DNA of 64,000 nucleotides, taken from NCBI RefSeq assembly GCF_000175575.2, contig NZ_CP005986.1:689549-753548 (forward strand), read 5' to 3'. A program made the translations under genes and the position numbers. The notes under the pieces were generated by a model, which was not told the DNA's origin, did not search any database, and saw only the letters and a list, made by a program, of their open reading frames with translations. The first letter of the stretch is position 1; each line of letters starts with the position of its first letter. The stretch is from Acidithiobacillus caldus ATCC 51756 (GTDB lineage: Bacteria > Pseudomonadota > Gammaproteobacteria > Acidithiobacillales > Acidithiobacillaceae). Below, in pieces: positions 8,774 through 17,137 of this stretch.

Positions 8774-9376
8774 TCAAGGCAGTTCGGCGTCGTCCGCCTC
8801 CCCAAAACCTCCCATCGTTCTGGCCACGAAGGGGCGTTCCGGAAACAGCCGCTCGCGGTAGTACTGCAGTTCGCCGATGGATTCGCGGATATCGGCCAGG
8901 GCCTCGTGACGCTCGGTCTTGGGATAGCGTGGTAGGCTGGGATACCAGCGGTAGGCTAGCTCCTTGATGGTACTGACGTCGATGAGGCGGTAGTGGAGAA
9001 AGCGCTCGAGACGAGGCATGAGGCGAGCTAGGAAACGCCGATCCTGACAGACGCTATTGCCGCACAGCGGCGCCGTACCCGGCTGAACGTGGGCTTGCAG
9101 GAAGTCCAGGGTCTGGGCCTCCACGGCGCCGAGGTCGAGGCGACTTTCACGCACCCGCTGAACGAGGCCGGAGTTCCCGTGGGTACGCTGATTCCAGTCG
9201 TCCATGGCGGCGAGCACCGCCTCGCTCTGATGGACCGCCAGAACCGGCCCTTCGCTAAGAACCCGAAGCTCATTGTCGGTGACGATGCTGGCAATCTCTA
9301 GTATCTGGTCCCGCTCCGGGTTCAGACCCGTCATCTCGAGATCGATCCAGACCAGGCGCTGTGTTTTCGGATCCAT
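8774..9376 (-). CDS. orn: Oligoribonuclease
   Basis: 200 residues, a normal length. The DEDDh exonuclease motifs are clear: [11 protein letters not shown] (DE), [10 protein letters not shown] with ALVAA-type spacing in the middle, [16 protein letters not shown] (D), and the H/D pair in [13 protein letters not shown]. It degrades 2-5 nt RNA and pGpG in the cytoplasm. GAGGAG precedes the ATG. Upstream on the same strand lies the terminator of the first candidate small RNA, 50 bp away. Confidence 0.96.
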   Translation of the reverse strand: MDPKTQRLVWIDLEMTGLNPERDQILEIASIVTDNELRVLSEGPVLAVHQSEAVLAAMDDWNQRTHGNSGLVQRVRESRLDLGAVEAQTLDFLQAHVQPGTAPLCGNSVCQDRRFLARLMPRLERFLHYRLIDVSTIKELAYRWYPSLPRYPKTERHEALADIRESIGELQYYRERLFPERPFVARTMGGFGEADDAELP

Positions 9377-9425
9377 ACCCTGCTCCTCAATGGTCGGGGG
9401 CAGTTTAGCACGGTACGCTTGGGGT

Positions 9426-9564
9426 AAAAAAAGACGGGCTCAAGAGCCCGTCCAATAGCCGCAAAACAACCGCTACAAAAATCGTGGGGACACTGGCGAA
9501 ACCATCGCCCTTTGTTCCATGCCAAGCCAGACCCCTGTTCAGGTATGGATTTGGTGTCCTATCC
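9426..9564 (-). ncRNA. Candidate small RNA 1 of a tandem trio
   Basis: Read on the minus strand, a -10-like hexamer TACTTT (9576-9571) lies 7 bp after a direct-repeat box. About 110 nt later comes the conserved block TTGTTTTGCGGCTATTG. It leads straight into a perfect 8-bp hairpin GACGGGCT-CTTG-AGCCCGTC and seven U residues, a textbook intrinsic terminator (9426-9452). The same block and terminator recur in candidates 2 and 3, while the 5' parts differ. There is no credible ORF. The start position is estimated from the -10 and could shift about 5 nt. An alternative -10 (TATAGC) lies 5 bp downstream. Confidence 0.6.
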
Positions 9565-9583
9565 AGCTATAAAGTACTCCCCG

Positions 9584-9610
9584 AATATTTCCGGATTATT
9601 TCAGAACGAT
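9584..9610 (-). promoter_or_regulatory. Direct-repeat activator box, copy 1
   Basis: On the plus strand TTTCCGGATTA is followed by TTTCAGAACGA, so the TTTC cores are exactly 11 bp apart, the spacing used by OmpR/PhoB-family dimers. Read on the minus strand it is CTGAAATAAT then CCGGAAATAT, placed 7 bp before the -10-like TACTTT of candidate small RNA 1. Confidence 0.5.
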
Positions 9611-9636
9611 CGCTTTCTGGATTCCTCCAGACCAAG

Positions 9637-9774
9637 AAAAAAAGACGGGCTAGAGAGCCCGTCCAATAGCCGCAAAACAACCGCTAAATCTGCTGGGTTC
9701 TGGCTCGAATCTTCGGCCGCACCTATGTCTGTCGCTCCATCACATTTTGAGGTTTGGGTCACTAAGCTTCATTG
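9637..9774 (-). ncRNA. Candidate small RNA 2 of a tandem trio
   Basis: Same architecture as candidate 1. A -10-like CATACT (9786-9781) follows the box at 9794-9816, then about 90 nt of unique sequence, the block GCGGTTGTTTTGCGGCTATT, and the hairpin GACGGGCT-CTCT-AGCCCGTC followed by seven U. The stem sequence is identical to that of candidate 1 while the loop differs, and 22 bp beyond the stem are conserved. A ten-codon ORF in the 5' part is probably chance. Confidence 0.6.
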
Positions 9775-9793
9775 CGTTGCAGTATGCTGGATT

Positions 9794-9820
9794 AATGTTT
9801 CCAGAATATTTCAGGGTGGT
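9794..9820 (-). promoter_or_regulatory. Direct-repeat activator box, copy 2
   Basis: Plus-strand units TTTCCAGAATA and TTTCAGGGTGG have TTTC cores at 9798 and 9809, again exactly 11 bp apart. On the minus strand CTGAAATATT then CTGGAAACAT precede the CATACT -10 of candidate small RNA 2 by 7 bp. Confidence 0.5.
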
Positions 9821-9982
9821 TGGAATCGATGGGAGTACGAATGCCGTCGCGCTGCTTGCCGCTTCGCCAAGGATGCTGCTGCGGACCAGAGACGAACTGG
9901 CGTCTGCGGGGGAGTGTGCAGTAGGTGCAGCATGTAAGCACCATCTGAGGCTGCGGGCTTGTCTCGGCTCTGTGGCGGTCAC

Positions 9983-10076
9983 AAAAAAGTGACGGGCACG
10001 AGGCCCGTCCAATAGCCGCAAAACAACGAGAACCGCGTCGAAGAGCGCCACAAACGACCCCCTACCGAACGCGAAT
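9983..10076 (-). ncRNA. Candidate small RNA 3 of a tandem trio
   Basis: A -10-like AATAAT (10088-10083) sits 7 bp from the box at 10096-10118. The transcript would be about 94 nt with a short unique 5' part, the shared block GTTGTTTTGCGGCTATTG, and a terminator GACGGGC-CTCGT-GCCCGTC. An AC separates that stem from a six-U tract. The stem is one pair shorter than in the other two copies, yet pairing is preserved. It lies head-to-head with the response regulator gene at 10144. Confidence 0.57.
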
Positions 10077-10095
10077 GGCTGGATTATTGCCGAGA

Positions 10096-10122
10096 ATTGT
10101 TTCAGAATTATTTCCAGATTCA
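10096..10122 (-). promoter_or_regulatory. Direct-repeat activator box, copy 3, shared with the response regulator gene
   Basis: Plus-strand units TTTCAGAATTA and TTTCCAGATTC have cores at 10100 and 10111 (11 bp apart). The minus strand reads CTGGAAATAA then CTGAAACAAT, 7 bp before AATAAT. On the other side the response regulator start codon is only about 26 bp away, so a protein bound here would cover that gene's promoter region too. Confidence 0.5.
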
Positions 10123-10143
10123 TGGGCAAGGAGTCGGAAGCGC

Positions 10144-10887
10144 GTGGCCGTGGTGCTCATCGTCGACGATGACCAAAGACTGGCGGCTCTGCTGCAGGAC
10201 TTTCTGCAGGCCGAGGGCATGGTGGTGCGCACCGCCAGTAACGGCCGGGAGATGTGGCAGCAACTGGCGGCCGAACCCGTCGACGTGGTGGTGATGGACT
10301 GGATGTTGCCGGGAGGGCAGGACGGCATCAGCCTAGTTCGGGAACTTCGGGCCAAATCCGGTCCGCCCATCCTCATGCTGTCGGCCAGGGGTGAGGAAGA
10401 GGAACGTATCCACGGCCTCGAGAGCGGGGTGGAGGACTATCTTGCCAAGCCTTTCAACGCCCGTGAGTTGCTGGCGCGCCTGCGAGTCCTGTTGCGTCGT
10501 GCAGGTCGCGGCGACTCCGGAAGGGTGCTGCACTTCGGTCCCTTCGTGCTGGACCTGGTTGAGAGGCGGCTGTTCCGTGAGGGTGAGGTCGTGGAACTCA
10601 GTCCGGCGGAGATGGACCTTTTGTTGGTTTTTGCCCAACGACCCAATCGTGCGCTGAGCCGAGACCACCTCTTGCAAGCCTTGGGCGGAGACGATGACGG
10701 TCGTTTTGACCGGAGCATCGATGTGCGGGTGACACGACTGCGCAAACTCATCGAAGAAAATCCGCGCCAACCGCGGTTTCTGCGCACGGAACGGGGAGTG
10801 GGTTATCGCTTCGTGCCCAGGGAAAACGAAGGCGGCACGGGGCTTAAATCTTCTGCCGGCGATATCCCCCGGGACATCGCCGGCTGA
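10144..10887 (+). CDS. Orphan OmpR/PhoB-family response regulator
   Basis: 247 residues from a GTG preceded by AAGGAG. The receiver domain has the acidic pair in VLIVDDDQRL, the phospho-acceptor aspartate in VVVMDWMLP (about residue 53), the conserved Thr/Ser position LMLSARG and the lysine in AKPFN. A winged-helix DNA-binding domain follows (LSPAEMDLLLVFAQ, RSIDVRVTRLRKLIEEN, FLRTERGVGYRF). No histidine kinase gene is next to it. Upstream lies a direct-repeat box of OmpR-family spacing; two more precede the neighbouring small RNA candidates. Autoregulation and control of those RNAs is the natural inference but is unproven. The gene is convergent with the TonB-receptor operon. Confidence 0.92.
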   Translation: MAVVLIVDDDQRLAALLQDFLQAEGMVVRTASNGREMWQQLAAEPVDVVVMDWMLPGGQDGISLVRELRAKSGPPILMLSARGEEEERIHGLESGVEDYLAKPFNARELLARLRVLLRRAGRGDSGRVLHFGPFVLDLVERRLFREGEVVELSPAEMDLLLVFAQRPNRALSRDHLLQALGGDDDGRFDRSIDVRVTRLRKLIEENPRQPRFLRTERGVGYRFVPRENEGGTGLKSSAGDIPRDIAG

Positions 10888-10901
10888 CCTGGTACCCAGA
10901 C

Positions 10902-13124
10902 TCAGAAGCTTGCCGTCACACTGCCGTAGAACGAGCGCGGCGCCTGGAAGTTGAAGGTGTCGCTGGGCGAGGGTTGCGGGCCCTTGACCTTGGCCTGGTA
11001 CACCCCACGCTCATCCGTCAGGTTGTAGATATCGAAGCCGAGCCGCAGGTTTTTGATCATCGGCGTGGGTGGGACGATGTCGTAACCCAGTTTGAGGTCC
11101 ACGTTATTCAGGGCGGGGAGAGGATACTGAGCATCGTCCCGGACATACTGGCGTCCAGTGCGCTTGTAGACGAGGGCAAAGTGGTAAGGTTTGGCATCGT
11201 AAAGGACCGCCGCCGCTGCCGTGTACAGGGGCGCGGCGGAAATGGTCTTGTTCGTCTCCTTGGATTTGGCGCTGTTGATGGAGCCATTGGCGTAGAGTGC
11301 CAGACCGTTGCCTAGGGCATAGGTGACCTCGCCCTCCACCCCTTTGTAGATCACCCCGCCCTGGTTGTAGTAATACGGGTCGCTCAGAGGAGAGTTGGGA
11401 TCTATGGCGTAGCGGTTGTTGAAGTCGATGTAGTACACATCGGCATCCCAGACCCAGTGTTCGGACTGGTGATTGAAGCCCACTTGGTAATTGGTGGTGG
11501 TTTCGGGATTCAAGCGATTTTTTTCACCATTGGCCGTCTGGAGAACGTCCAGGGGAGGAGCCAGGAATCCTTTGGCAAACTGCAGGTAGGCGGAATTTTC
11601 CTTGTCGAGGCGGTAATTGACTGTCAGGAAAGGTAGGGTGCTGTGATAGCTCTGGGAATAGAAAGCCGGCAGGCGTGATTTCTGATTGATGAGGGCGCTC
11701 ATGCTCCGGGTGAAGCGTATGTACTTGACGCCGGGTGTGACGGTCAAGGATTCCGTGGGCCGCCAGGCAAACTGGGCAAAGGGCTGAAGGTTGCGTGTGC
11801 CCGAATGCTGATCGAACTGTACGTTGTTGATTCCGCTAATAATGCCAGGAACGGCCTTCTGATCGAAATTGGGTGCTCCCGTCAGCAGGTCGTAATCCAC
11901 GCGTCCGCGCTGGGTGGCACCCGTTTCGACCCAAAGACCTGCCGTGGCACGGCCAAAGGACCAGTCTTTGTTCAGACGCAGGATATTACCCACGAGCCAA
12001 TAGCCGTTGAGTTTGTCGTATCCTGGTATACCCTGAACCTTTTTTCCGTTGGCGAGGACGACACTGCTCAAGCCCGCCAACGGATCCTTGCTGGAACTGG
12101 ATAGGGTACTATTGTGGTAGAAGTAATAATAGACCGAGTTGTCCAGAGAAAAGCCCTCGGCAAGCGCGCTCTGCACGCGAATATAACTGAAGCCCGTGTG
12201 CTTTTCCGTACGATTGTAGGCGTAATAATTGGCCAGAAGCGGGTTATCCCCCAGAGCAAAATCCTTGCCATAACGTAAAGCCTGCGACTCGGTGAGCTGG
12301 CCTTTGGTAGCATCGGATTGGTAGTAGGTGTTCCAGTTGAATGTGCTCAAGAGCGTGACCAGGGTACTTTCACCCAGGGGCACAAACATTTTGAACAGGA
12401 CGTTGTCGCCTTTGACGGGGGAAAAGGTCTGATAGCCGTCGCTGCTCTTGTGCTGGTAATTGACGAGATAACGTGCACCACCCGGCCAGGGCAGGGCACC
12501 ACTGTTGGCACGAGCCTTGAATAGCAGAGTATTGTTGGAACCGTAAAGGAATCCCAGCTTGCCGGAGGCCTTGGCGCTGGGGTCCGGGGAGAAGAGATTG
12601 ACGGAGCCGCCGAAGGTGGCGTAACCCAAATTGTCGGCGTTGCCGGGGCCGCGCTCGACGACGACACGATCGATGGTGGAAGCGGGAAAATACGCCGTGG
12701 AATGGTGCGTGAAATCGTTGGTATCGCCGAAGGGGATACCGTCGTAGGTCATGTTGAACTCACCATCACTAAAACCGCGAAGGTTCAGTTTGGATTCGCC
12801 GACACCCGGACCGTTACTGTTGAAGCCGCCGGATACGCCCGGAGCGAGGTTGGCAATCTGGTTGAAATCCGCATCGCCCATCACGGCGTTTTCGATGTAG
12901 TGGGAATCCAGGACGGTGGTGGGCTCCGTGGCCGATAGGGGCGACTTGCCCGGGGCCAGTGCCGGAGCGCTCTGGGGCCCATAGCTTTGGGTCGAGCCTC
13001 CGGCGTCGGCGGAGCCCGCTTCGGCGGCGGTCACCGTGCCCAGGGAGTCGGCGGCATGGGCCATTCCCGGGGCCAGCGCGATCAGGACGGCGATCTGCAA
13101 GGTTTTGACGGTATGAGAAAACAC
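10902..13124 (-). CDS. TonB-dependent outer-membrane receptor (distal gene of the cluster)
   Basis: 740 residues from a GTG with an AGGAG ribosome site. A 23-residue signal peptide ends in MAHA, followed by ADSLGTVT. The plug domain (about residues 75-190) contains LRGFSDGEFNMTYDGIPFGD and VERGPG, then a 22-strand barrel ends in Phe (GSVTASF). The upstream ATG at 13169 overlaps tonB and lacks a ribosome site, so it was not chosen. It is the last gene of the exbB-exbD-phosphoesterase-tonB cluster. The ligand cannot be told from sequence; operon context suggests a phosphate ester or its metal complex. Confidence 0.9.
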   Translation of the reverse strand: MFSHTVKTLQIAVLIALAPGMAHAADSLGTVTAAEAGSADAGGSTQSYGPQSAPALAPGKSPLSATEPTTVLDSHYIENAVMGDADFNQIANLAPGVSGGFNSNGPGVGESKLNLRGFSDGEFNMTYDGIPFGDTNDFTHHSTAYFPASTIDRVVVERGPGNADNLGYATFGGSVNLFSPDPSAKASGKLGFLYGSNNTLLFKARANSGALPWPGGARYLVNYQHKSSDGYQTFSPVKGDNVLFKMFVPLGESTLVTLLSTFNWNTYYQSDATKGQLTESQALRYGKDFALGDNPLLANYYAYNRTEKHTGFSYIRVQSALAEGFSLDNSVYYYFYHNSTLSSSSKDPLAGLSSVVLANGKKVQGIPGYDKLNGYWLVGNILRLNKDWSFGRATAGLWVETGATQRGRVDYDLLTGAPNFDQKAVPGIISGINNVQFDQHSGTRNLQPFAQFAWRPTESLTVTPGVKYIRFTRSMSALINQKSRLPAFYSQSYHSTLPFLTVNYRLDKENSAYLQFAKGFLAPPLDVLQTANGEKNRLNPETTTNYQVGFNHQSEHWVWDADVYYIDFNNRYAIDPNSPLSDPYYYNQGGVIYKGVEGEVTYALGNGLALYANGSINSAKSKETNKTISAAPLYTAAAAVLYDAKPYHFALVYKRTGRQYVRDDAQYPLPALNNVDLKLGYDIVPPTPMIKNLRLGFDIYNLTDERGVYQAKVKGPQPSPSDTFNFQAPRSFYGSVTASF

Positions 13125-13161
13125 GGTTGACGCTCCTTTTGCTCCATAGGCAAAAATGGGT

Positions 13162-13881
13162 TTAGTCATTGCGCAGTACGAATTCCACTTCCACATCGAA
13201 GCTGAAGTTTTCGTTTTTGAGCTCGGCGGGGGTGGGTGGCATCCGCGCGTCCCGAACCGCCGCAAGGGCTGCGCTATCGAAGGCTTCGAGACTACCCTTG
13301 CGCACGATGTAGGCGCGGGACACCACCCCGTTGCGCAGATCGAAATGCACCAGTACCCGCCCCTGCTCGCCCAGCATCCGCGCCGCTTCGGGATAGCGCA
13401 CCGCCGCTTGGATTGCGCCTTTGACCAAAGCGCGGTAGTCCGCCTTCACCGCGGGGTTGGCGGGCGGTGCCGGAGGTGGCGGCGGTGTCTGCGGCACGGG
13501 CTGGGGCGGCGGCGCCTGTACCGGACTGGGCAGGGGGCTCGGCGGCAGGGCCTCGCGTACGGGCTTGGGCGCTGGTTCCGGTTTGGGTGTGGGCCTTGGC
13601 ACCGGCTTTGGCGTTGGCTTCGGAACCGGCTTGGGCGTGGGTTTGGGCGGCGTCGGTGTCGGCTTGGGGGGTGGCGGCGCCGGTGGCAGGGGCTTGGGTT
13701 CCTGCACGAGTTCCAGCTGCATGGGCGGCATGGCGGCGGGCGGTGGGGTAGAGCTCTGCGCCTGCCATAGCGCCAGGCCCAGCAGAGTGGCTTCCGCCAG
13801 AATGGCCAGTATCCAGGCTTTTCTCTGAGTTTGGGGCTCGGCGCGAAGCTCCGTCCCAAGCTCACGAAAATCGATATCCAC
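13162..13881 (-). CDS. tonB: TonB energy transducer
   Basis: 239 residues. One N-terminal transmembrane helix (about residues 23-40) is followed by a very long Pro-Lys/Pro-Thr rich periplasmic linker (about residues 55-145, many PKPTP repeats). The C-terminal TonB domain contains the YP motif (AAVRYPEAARMLGEQGRVLVHFDL). It couples the proton motive force, through ExbB-ExbD, to the two receptors in the same cluster. It lies 3 nt after the phosphoesterase gene stop. Confidence 0.93.
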   Translation of the reverse strand: MDIDFRELGTELRAEPQTQRKAWILAILAEATLLGLALWQAQSSTPPPAAMPPMQLELVQEPKPLPPAPPPPKPTPTPPKPTPKPVPKPTPKPVPRPTPKPEPAPKPVREALPPSPLPSPVQAPPPQPVPQTPPPPPAPPANPAVKADYRALVKGAIQAAVRYPEAARMLGEQGRVLVHFDLRNGVVSRAYIVRKGSLEAFDSAALAAVRDARMPPTPAELKNENFSFDVEVEFVLRND

Positions 13882-13884
13882 GGC

Positions 13885-16731
13885 TCAGTCCTCCCTCATC
13901 GATGCTGTCGCGACCTGAGCGCTGGGATAGGGTCCATCCATCAAGCCGCTCCAGAGGATGCGGTTGTAGCGCGTGGTATCGAGACGATCCTCGGTGCGGA
14001 AATCCATTCCGGCGGTCGCCTTTGCCCAATAAAGGCGGTCGTGGCGTGGCGCTTGGGCAGTCTGCGTTGCGCAGGTTTTGGCCGAGGCCGGGAAATGCTC
14101 CGCCAGGGCGGTTCCCAGGATGTAGGGCGAGGGACAAGCGTCGAAATTCCACTGGGTCTGTTGCGTGTCGAAGACCTCGACCATGGGCCGCGCCGCTGCC
14201 ACCAGACCGTTCATGGGCGAGATACCGAGAATTTCCGTCATGGTGCGCAGCATGCTGAGGGTATTGTAGGGAGCGGAGACCACCCTCCCGCGGGCGACGT
14301 AGGGACCCACCACCAGAGCGATGCTGCGGTGGGCATCCACGTGGTCGGGACCGTCCTGGGCATCGTCCTCCAGCACAAAGATCAGGGTATCCTTGGCAAA
14401 GCGGCTGTGCGCCACCCGCTCCAGCAGGAGTCCCAGGGCATAATCGTTATCTGCCACCTGGCGTTCTGGAGTGTCGATACCGTCCATGGCCTCCTTGAAG
14501 GAGCCGGTGTGATCCCCCGGCAAACGCACCAGGGAGAGCTGTGGCAGTTGCCCTTGCTTCTCGTAGGCGCTGAATTCCCGTTCCCACTCCTTGAAGCGCC
14601 AGAAATCGGGGTAGGCACTGTCAAAGCCGCGGTAATAGACATCCGTCAGGGGGGCGAGCTCCGGATTGGCGGACACACCTTGGGGTTTCTGCTCGGCAAA
14701 GGCGTGGCGGGAAGCCTTGTAGGTGGTGTCCTCGGCGCGGTGGTAGAGACTTAGAAAGAAGCCGTAGTTGCGGACCGTGACGCCCTGTCGTAGCGCGGCA
14801 CTCCAGAGGTAGCCCTTTTGTCTTGCTCCATCCATGGCATCGGGGGCGGCGGCATCGGCGGTCCCCGGAAGAAGGTCCGGATCCTCGGGTAAGCGCGGAT
14901 CGGCTGCGCGCCGGGCAGCACCAGTCAGGGCCACGTTGATGCCCCGATTGCTCCCTTCCCAATCGTAAGCGCCGCCACCATTGCTGTAGGACAAGGGCAG
15001 GGTCTTGACGCTGAGGTAGGACTCACGACCCGCCGTGGACCAGGCCCAGCCGTTGCCACTGACCTCACCCGTTACCAGAAAGTTGTCCAGGAGCACGTAC
15101 TGCTCCGCAGCTCGGTGCTGATTGGGTGTGGTGCGGCGCGGAAATTCGGCGAGTTTCGGATCGCCGTTGCCACGCGGGAGATCACCAAATATCTGATCGT
15201 AACTGCGGTTTTCCTTGATCACGTAAATGACGTGATGAACGTGCTGGCGCAGGAAGGCCAGGGTCGCCTGCTCCTGGGGAGTCAGGGGAATGGCCGGGTG
15301 ATTGTTCTGCCAGGTCTCGCGGGTCAGACGATCGAGGATTTTGGGATCCTGCGGAAGGGGAATCTTCTGCAAACCGGAGTCCACTTTCTGCAGAATGTAC
15401 TGGTTGGCTCGCGCCTGCACAGGAGAAGTGTCGAGACAGCCGCGAAAGCGTCCGTAGCAGAGCCCGGTATTGGGGCCCGGCATGGTTTTGTTGTTGACCA
15501 CCCAGAGCGTTTGGGCATCGGCGCTCACGGCAAGGTCCTGGGGTGACCAGGCCGTTGGCAGGAGGGCGAGGCTCTCGGGCCGATCGCGGCTAAGGTCCAG
15601 CAAGGCAACGGCATTCATGCGGCCAATGCTGGCGTAGAGCCGCTTGCCGTCGCGAGACATGGCCAGACTGTTGGCAGACCAGCCGAGATTCTTGGCGCCC
15701 ACAAAACCCGCAGCCTGCAGTTCGGGCGCGAGCTTTGCGGGCAGGAGGGGGGCTTCACCCAGCATCTGGAAATCGGCCAGGTCTATCACCGCAATACTGT
15801 CCCGATTGTCCTGAGCGACGTACAGGCGCTTACGGGCCTCGTCCACGAGCAGGCGTCCGGGGTTGCCTGGAACGGCCAGACGCCGCAGGACCTGGGCGCC
15901 GTCGGGGGCAACTTTCAGCAGTATCAGTTCTCGATCCCTGAGGCTGGAAACGATGGCGTGTGCCGCATCCGTCCAGACGAGCGTCAGAGGATACTCGCCA
16001 CCGGCCACACCGCTTTGACCCTGGCTGGGACCGGGACGCAGATCTTGCTCCCACAGGACGCGGCGACTGTAGGTATCGATGAGGCTCACGGAATCGTCGA
16101 AGGTGTTACAGACGAGGAGGTAGTGACCACTGGGATCCAGGGCGAGACCTGCAGCCAGAGGTTTGACGCCAATTCCGAGACCTTTGCCTTGGTGTCCCAG
16201 GGCAATGCTCGGTCCAGCGATTCGCCACGGGGCCCGCGCATCGGTGCGCTGCAGGACCAGGACACCGTCCTTCACACCGGTGCTGAGGTACAGGGTTCGC
16301 TCATCGGCACTCAGGGCCATGCCCTCAAAACTGTCGAAAAGGGGAAGGGATTGCGCCAGGGCTGGCACCTGCGAAGAGAGCTGCAGGCGGAGGAGGTGCT
16401 GGTTGGAGAGCTTCTGGTCCGTTTTGCCGGGTGCCTCGTCGACATTCTTGTAGCCGGCACCCAGGACCAAGGCCTCGTTACCACTGGCAGCAAGCAGGAT
16501 GCGCGTGGCGCCGTGCAGGGCCAGATCCGGATGCGTGCCATCGGCCGGCAGCCGCCAGAAAGCGCTTCCCGGAGTGGCCAGCGGCATCAGCCGCTGACCG
16601 CTGGAGATGAGGGTCGCCGAGCTAGCCGGAGCCGTTGCCGACTCGCGTGCAAAGATGGCCGTGGCAGCGAGGCAGGCGAATACCGCCGCCGAGCGGAGCA
16701 GAGGGCGTGCGTAGGATGGGACGAATCGCAT
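13885..16731 (-). CDS. Secreted beta-propeller / phosphoesterase (PF04185-type) fusion protein
   Basis: 948 residues. A signal peptide (about 1-30) is followed by a seven-bladed propeller-like region (about 60-430, repeats such as GLALDPSGHYLLVCN and SLAMSRDGKRLYASI). A phosphoesterase domain then carries ENRSYDQIFGD (metal and substrate site), LVRLPGDHTG, and EDDAQDGPDHVDAHRS with the conserved Asp/His metal ligands. PF04185 members include acid phosphatases and phospholipase C. It sits between exbD and tonB, so it probably releases or processes a substrate imported by the neighbouring TonB receptors. The start ATG lies 5 bp after the exbD stop. Confidence 0.87.
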   Translation of the reverse strand: MRFVPSYARPLLRSAAVFACLAATAIFARESATAPASSATLISSGQRLMPLATPGSAFWRLPADGTHPDLALHGATRILLAASGNEALVLGAGYKNVDEAPGKTDQKLSNQHLLRLQLSSQVPALAQSLPLFDSFEGMALSADERTLYLSTGVKDGVLVLQRTDARAPWRIAGPSIALGHQGKGLGIGVKPLAAGLALDPSGHYLLVCNTFDDSVSLIDTYSRRVLWEQDLRPGPSQGQSGVAGGEYPLTLVWTDAAHAIVSSLRDRELILLKVAPDGAQVLRRLAVPGNPGRLLVDEARKRLYVAQDNRDSIAVIDLADFQMLGEAPLLPAKLAPELQAAGFVGAKNLGWSANSLAMSRDGKRLYASIGRMNAVALLDLSRDRPESLALLPTAWSPQDLAVSADAQTLWVVNNKTMPGPNTGLCYGRFRGCLDTSPVQARANQYILQKVDSGLQKIPLPQDPKILDRLTRETWQNNHPAIPLTPQEQATLAFLRQHVHHVIYVIKENRSYDQIFGDLPRGNGDPKLAEFPRRTTPNQHRAAEQYVLLDNFLVTGEVSGNGWAWSTAGRESYLSVKTLPLSYSNGGGAYDWEGSNRGINVALTGAARRAADPRLPEDPDLLPGTADAAAPDAMDGARQKGYLWSAALRQGVTVRNYGFFLSLYHRAEDTTYKASRHAFAEQKPQGVSANPELAPLTDVYYRGFDSAYPDFWRFKEWEREFSAYEKQGQLPQLSLVRLPGDHTGSFKEAMDGIDTPERQVADNDYALGLLLERVAHSRFAKDTLIFVLEDDAQDGPDHVDAHRSIALVVGPYVARGRVVSAPYNTLSMLRTMTEILGISPMNGLVAAARPMVEVFDTQQTQWNFDACPSPYILGTALAEHFPASAKTCATQTAQAPRHDRLYWAKATAGMDFRTEDRLDTTRYNRILWSGLMDGPYPSAQVATASMRED

Positions 16732-16735
16732 GGGC

Positions 16736-17134
16736 TCAGCGCGCCTCTTCGGGACGGGACGCCAGACCGATGGCCGTGACGCCGGCCTTGCGGCAGGTGT
16801 CCATGACATGGACCAGTGCCTGGACGTCGGCATGTTTATCGGCGGCGATGGTAATCTGCAGGTGCTCGGGATCGTGCTGGCGCAGATATTCCTCCAGGGC
16901 AGCGCGACCGTAAGTCTTGCCCTCGATCTCGGCTTCGCCTTGGGCGTTGAGATTGATCACGAGCTTGGGTTTAGGCAATTCCTGCGCGGTGCTGGAGCCC
17001 GGCATCTGCGCGGGCATGCCCTTATCGGGGATCATGTGGATGGTCACCATGATGAAGAACACCAGCAAAAACAGCATGATGTCGATCATCGGGATGATCT
17101 CGATGCGGGCTTTTTTGACCTCCAGATACTGCAC
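16736..17134 (-). CDS. exbD: ExbD-type biopolymer transport protein
   Basis: 132 residues. A single N-terminal transmembrane helix carries the essential aspartate in IIPMIDIMLFLLVFFIM, followed by a periplasmic domain (PKPKLVINLNAQGEAEIEG, ITIAADKHADVQALVHVMD). It forms the proton-driven motor with ExbB. It starts 3 nt after the exbB stop, so the two are translationally linked. Confidence 0.95.
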   Translation of the reverse strand: MQYLEVKKARIEIIPMIDIMLFLLVFFIMVTIHMIPDKGMPAQMPGSSTAQELPKPKLVINLNAQGEAEIEGKTYGRAALEEYLRQHDPEHLQITIAADKHADVQALVHVMDTCRKAGVTAIGLASRPEEAR

Positions 17135-17137
17135 GGC

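Noticed and set aside
9985-10009. Hairpin with an ACGAG loop as a guanidine-II (mini-ykkC) riboswitch
   Set aside because: That class needs two hairpins with ACGR loops before a gene; only one copy has this loop and the other two have CAAG and AGAG.
9740-10129. Minus-strand 129-codon ORF in the small RNA region
   Set aside because: It runs through the terminator hairpin of candidate RNA 3 and box 3, has no ribosome site and unlikely composition.
13446-13865. Long ORFs on both strands within the Pro-rich TonB linker
   Set aside because: Low-complexity shadow frames of the PKPTP repeats.
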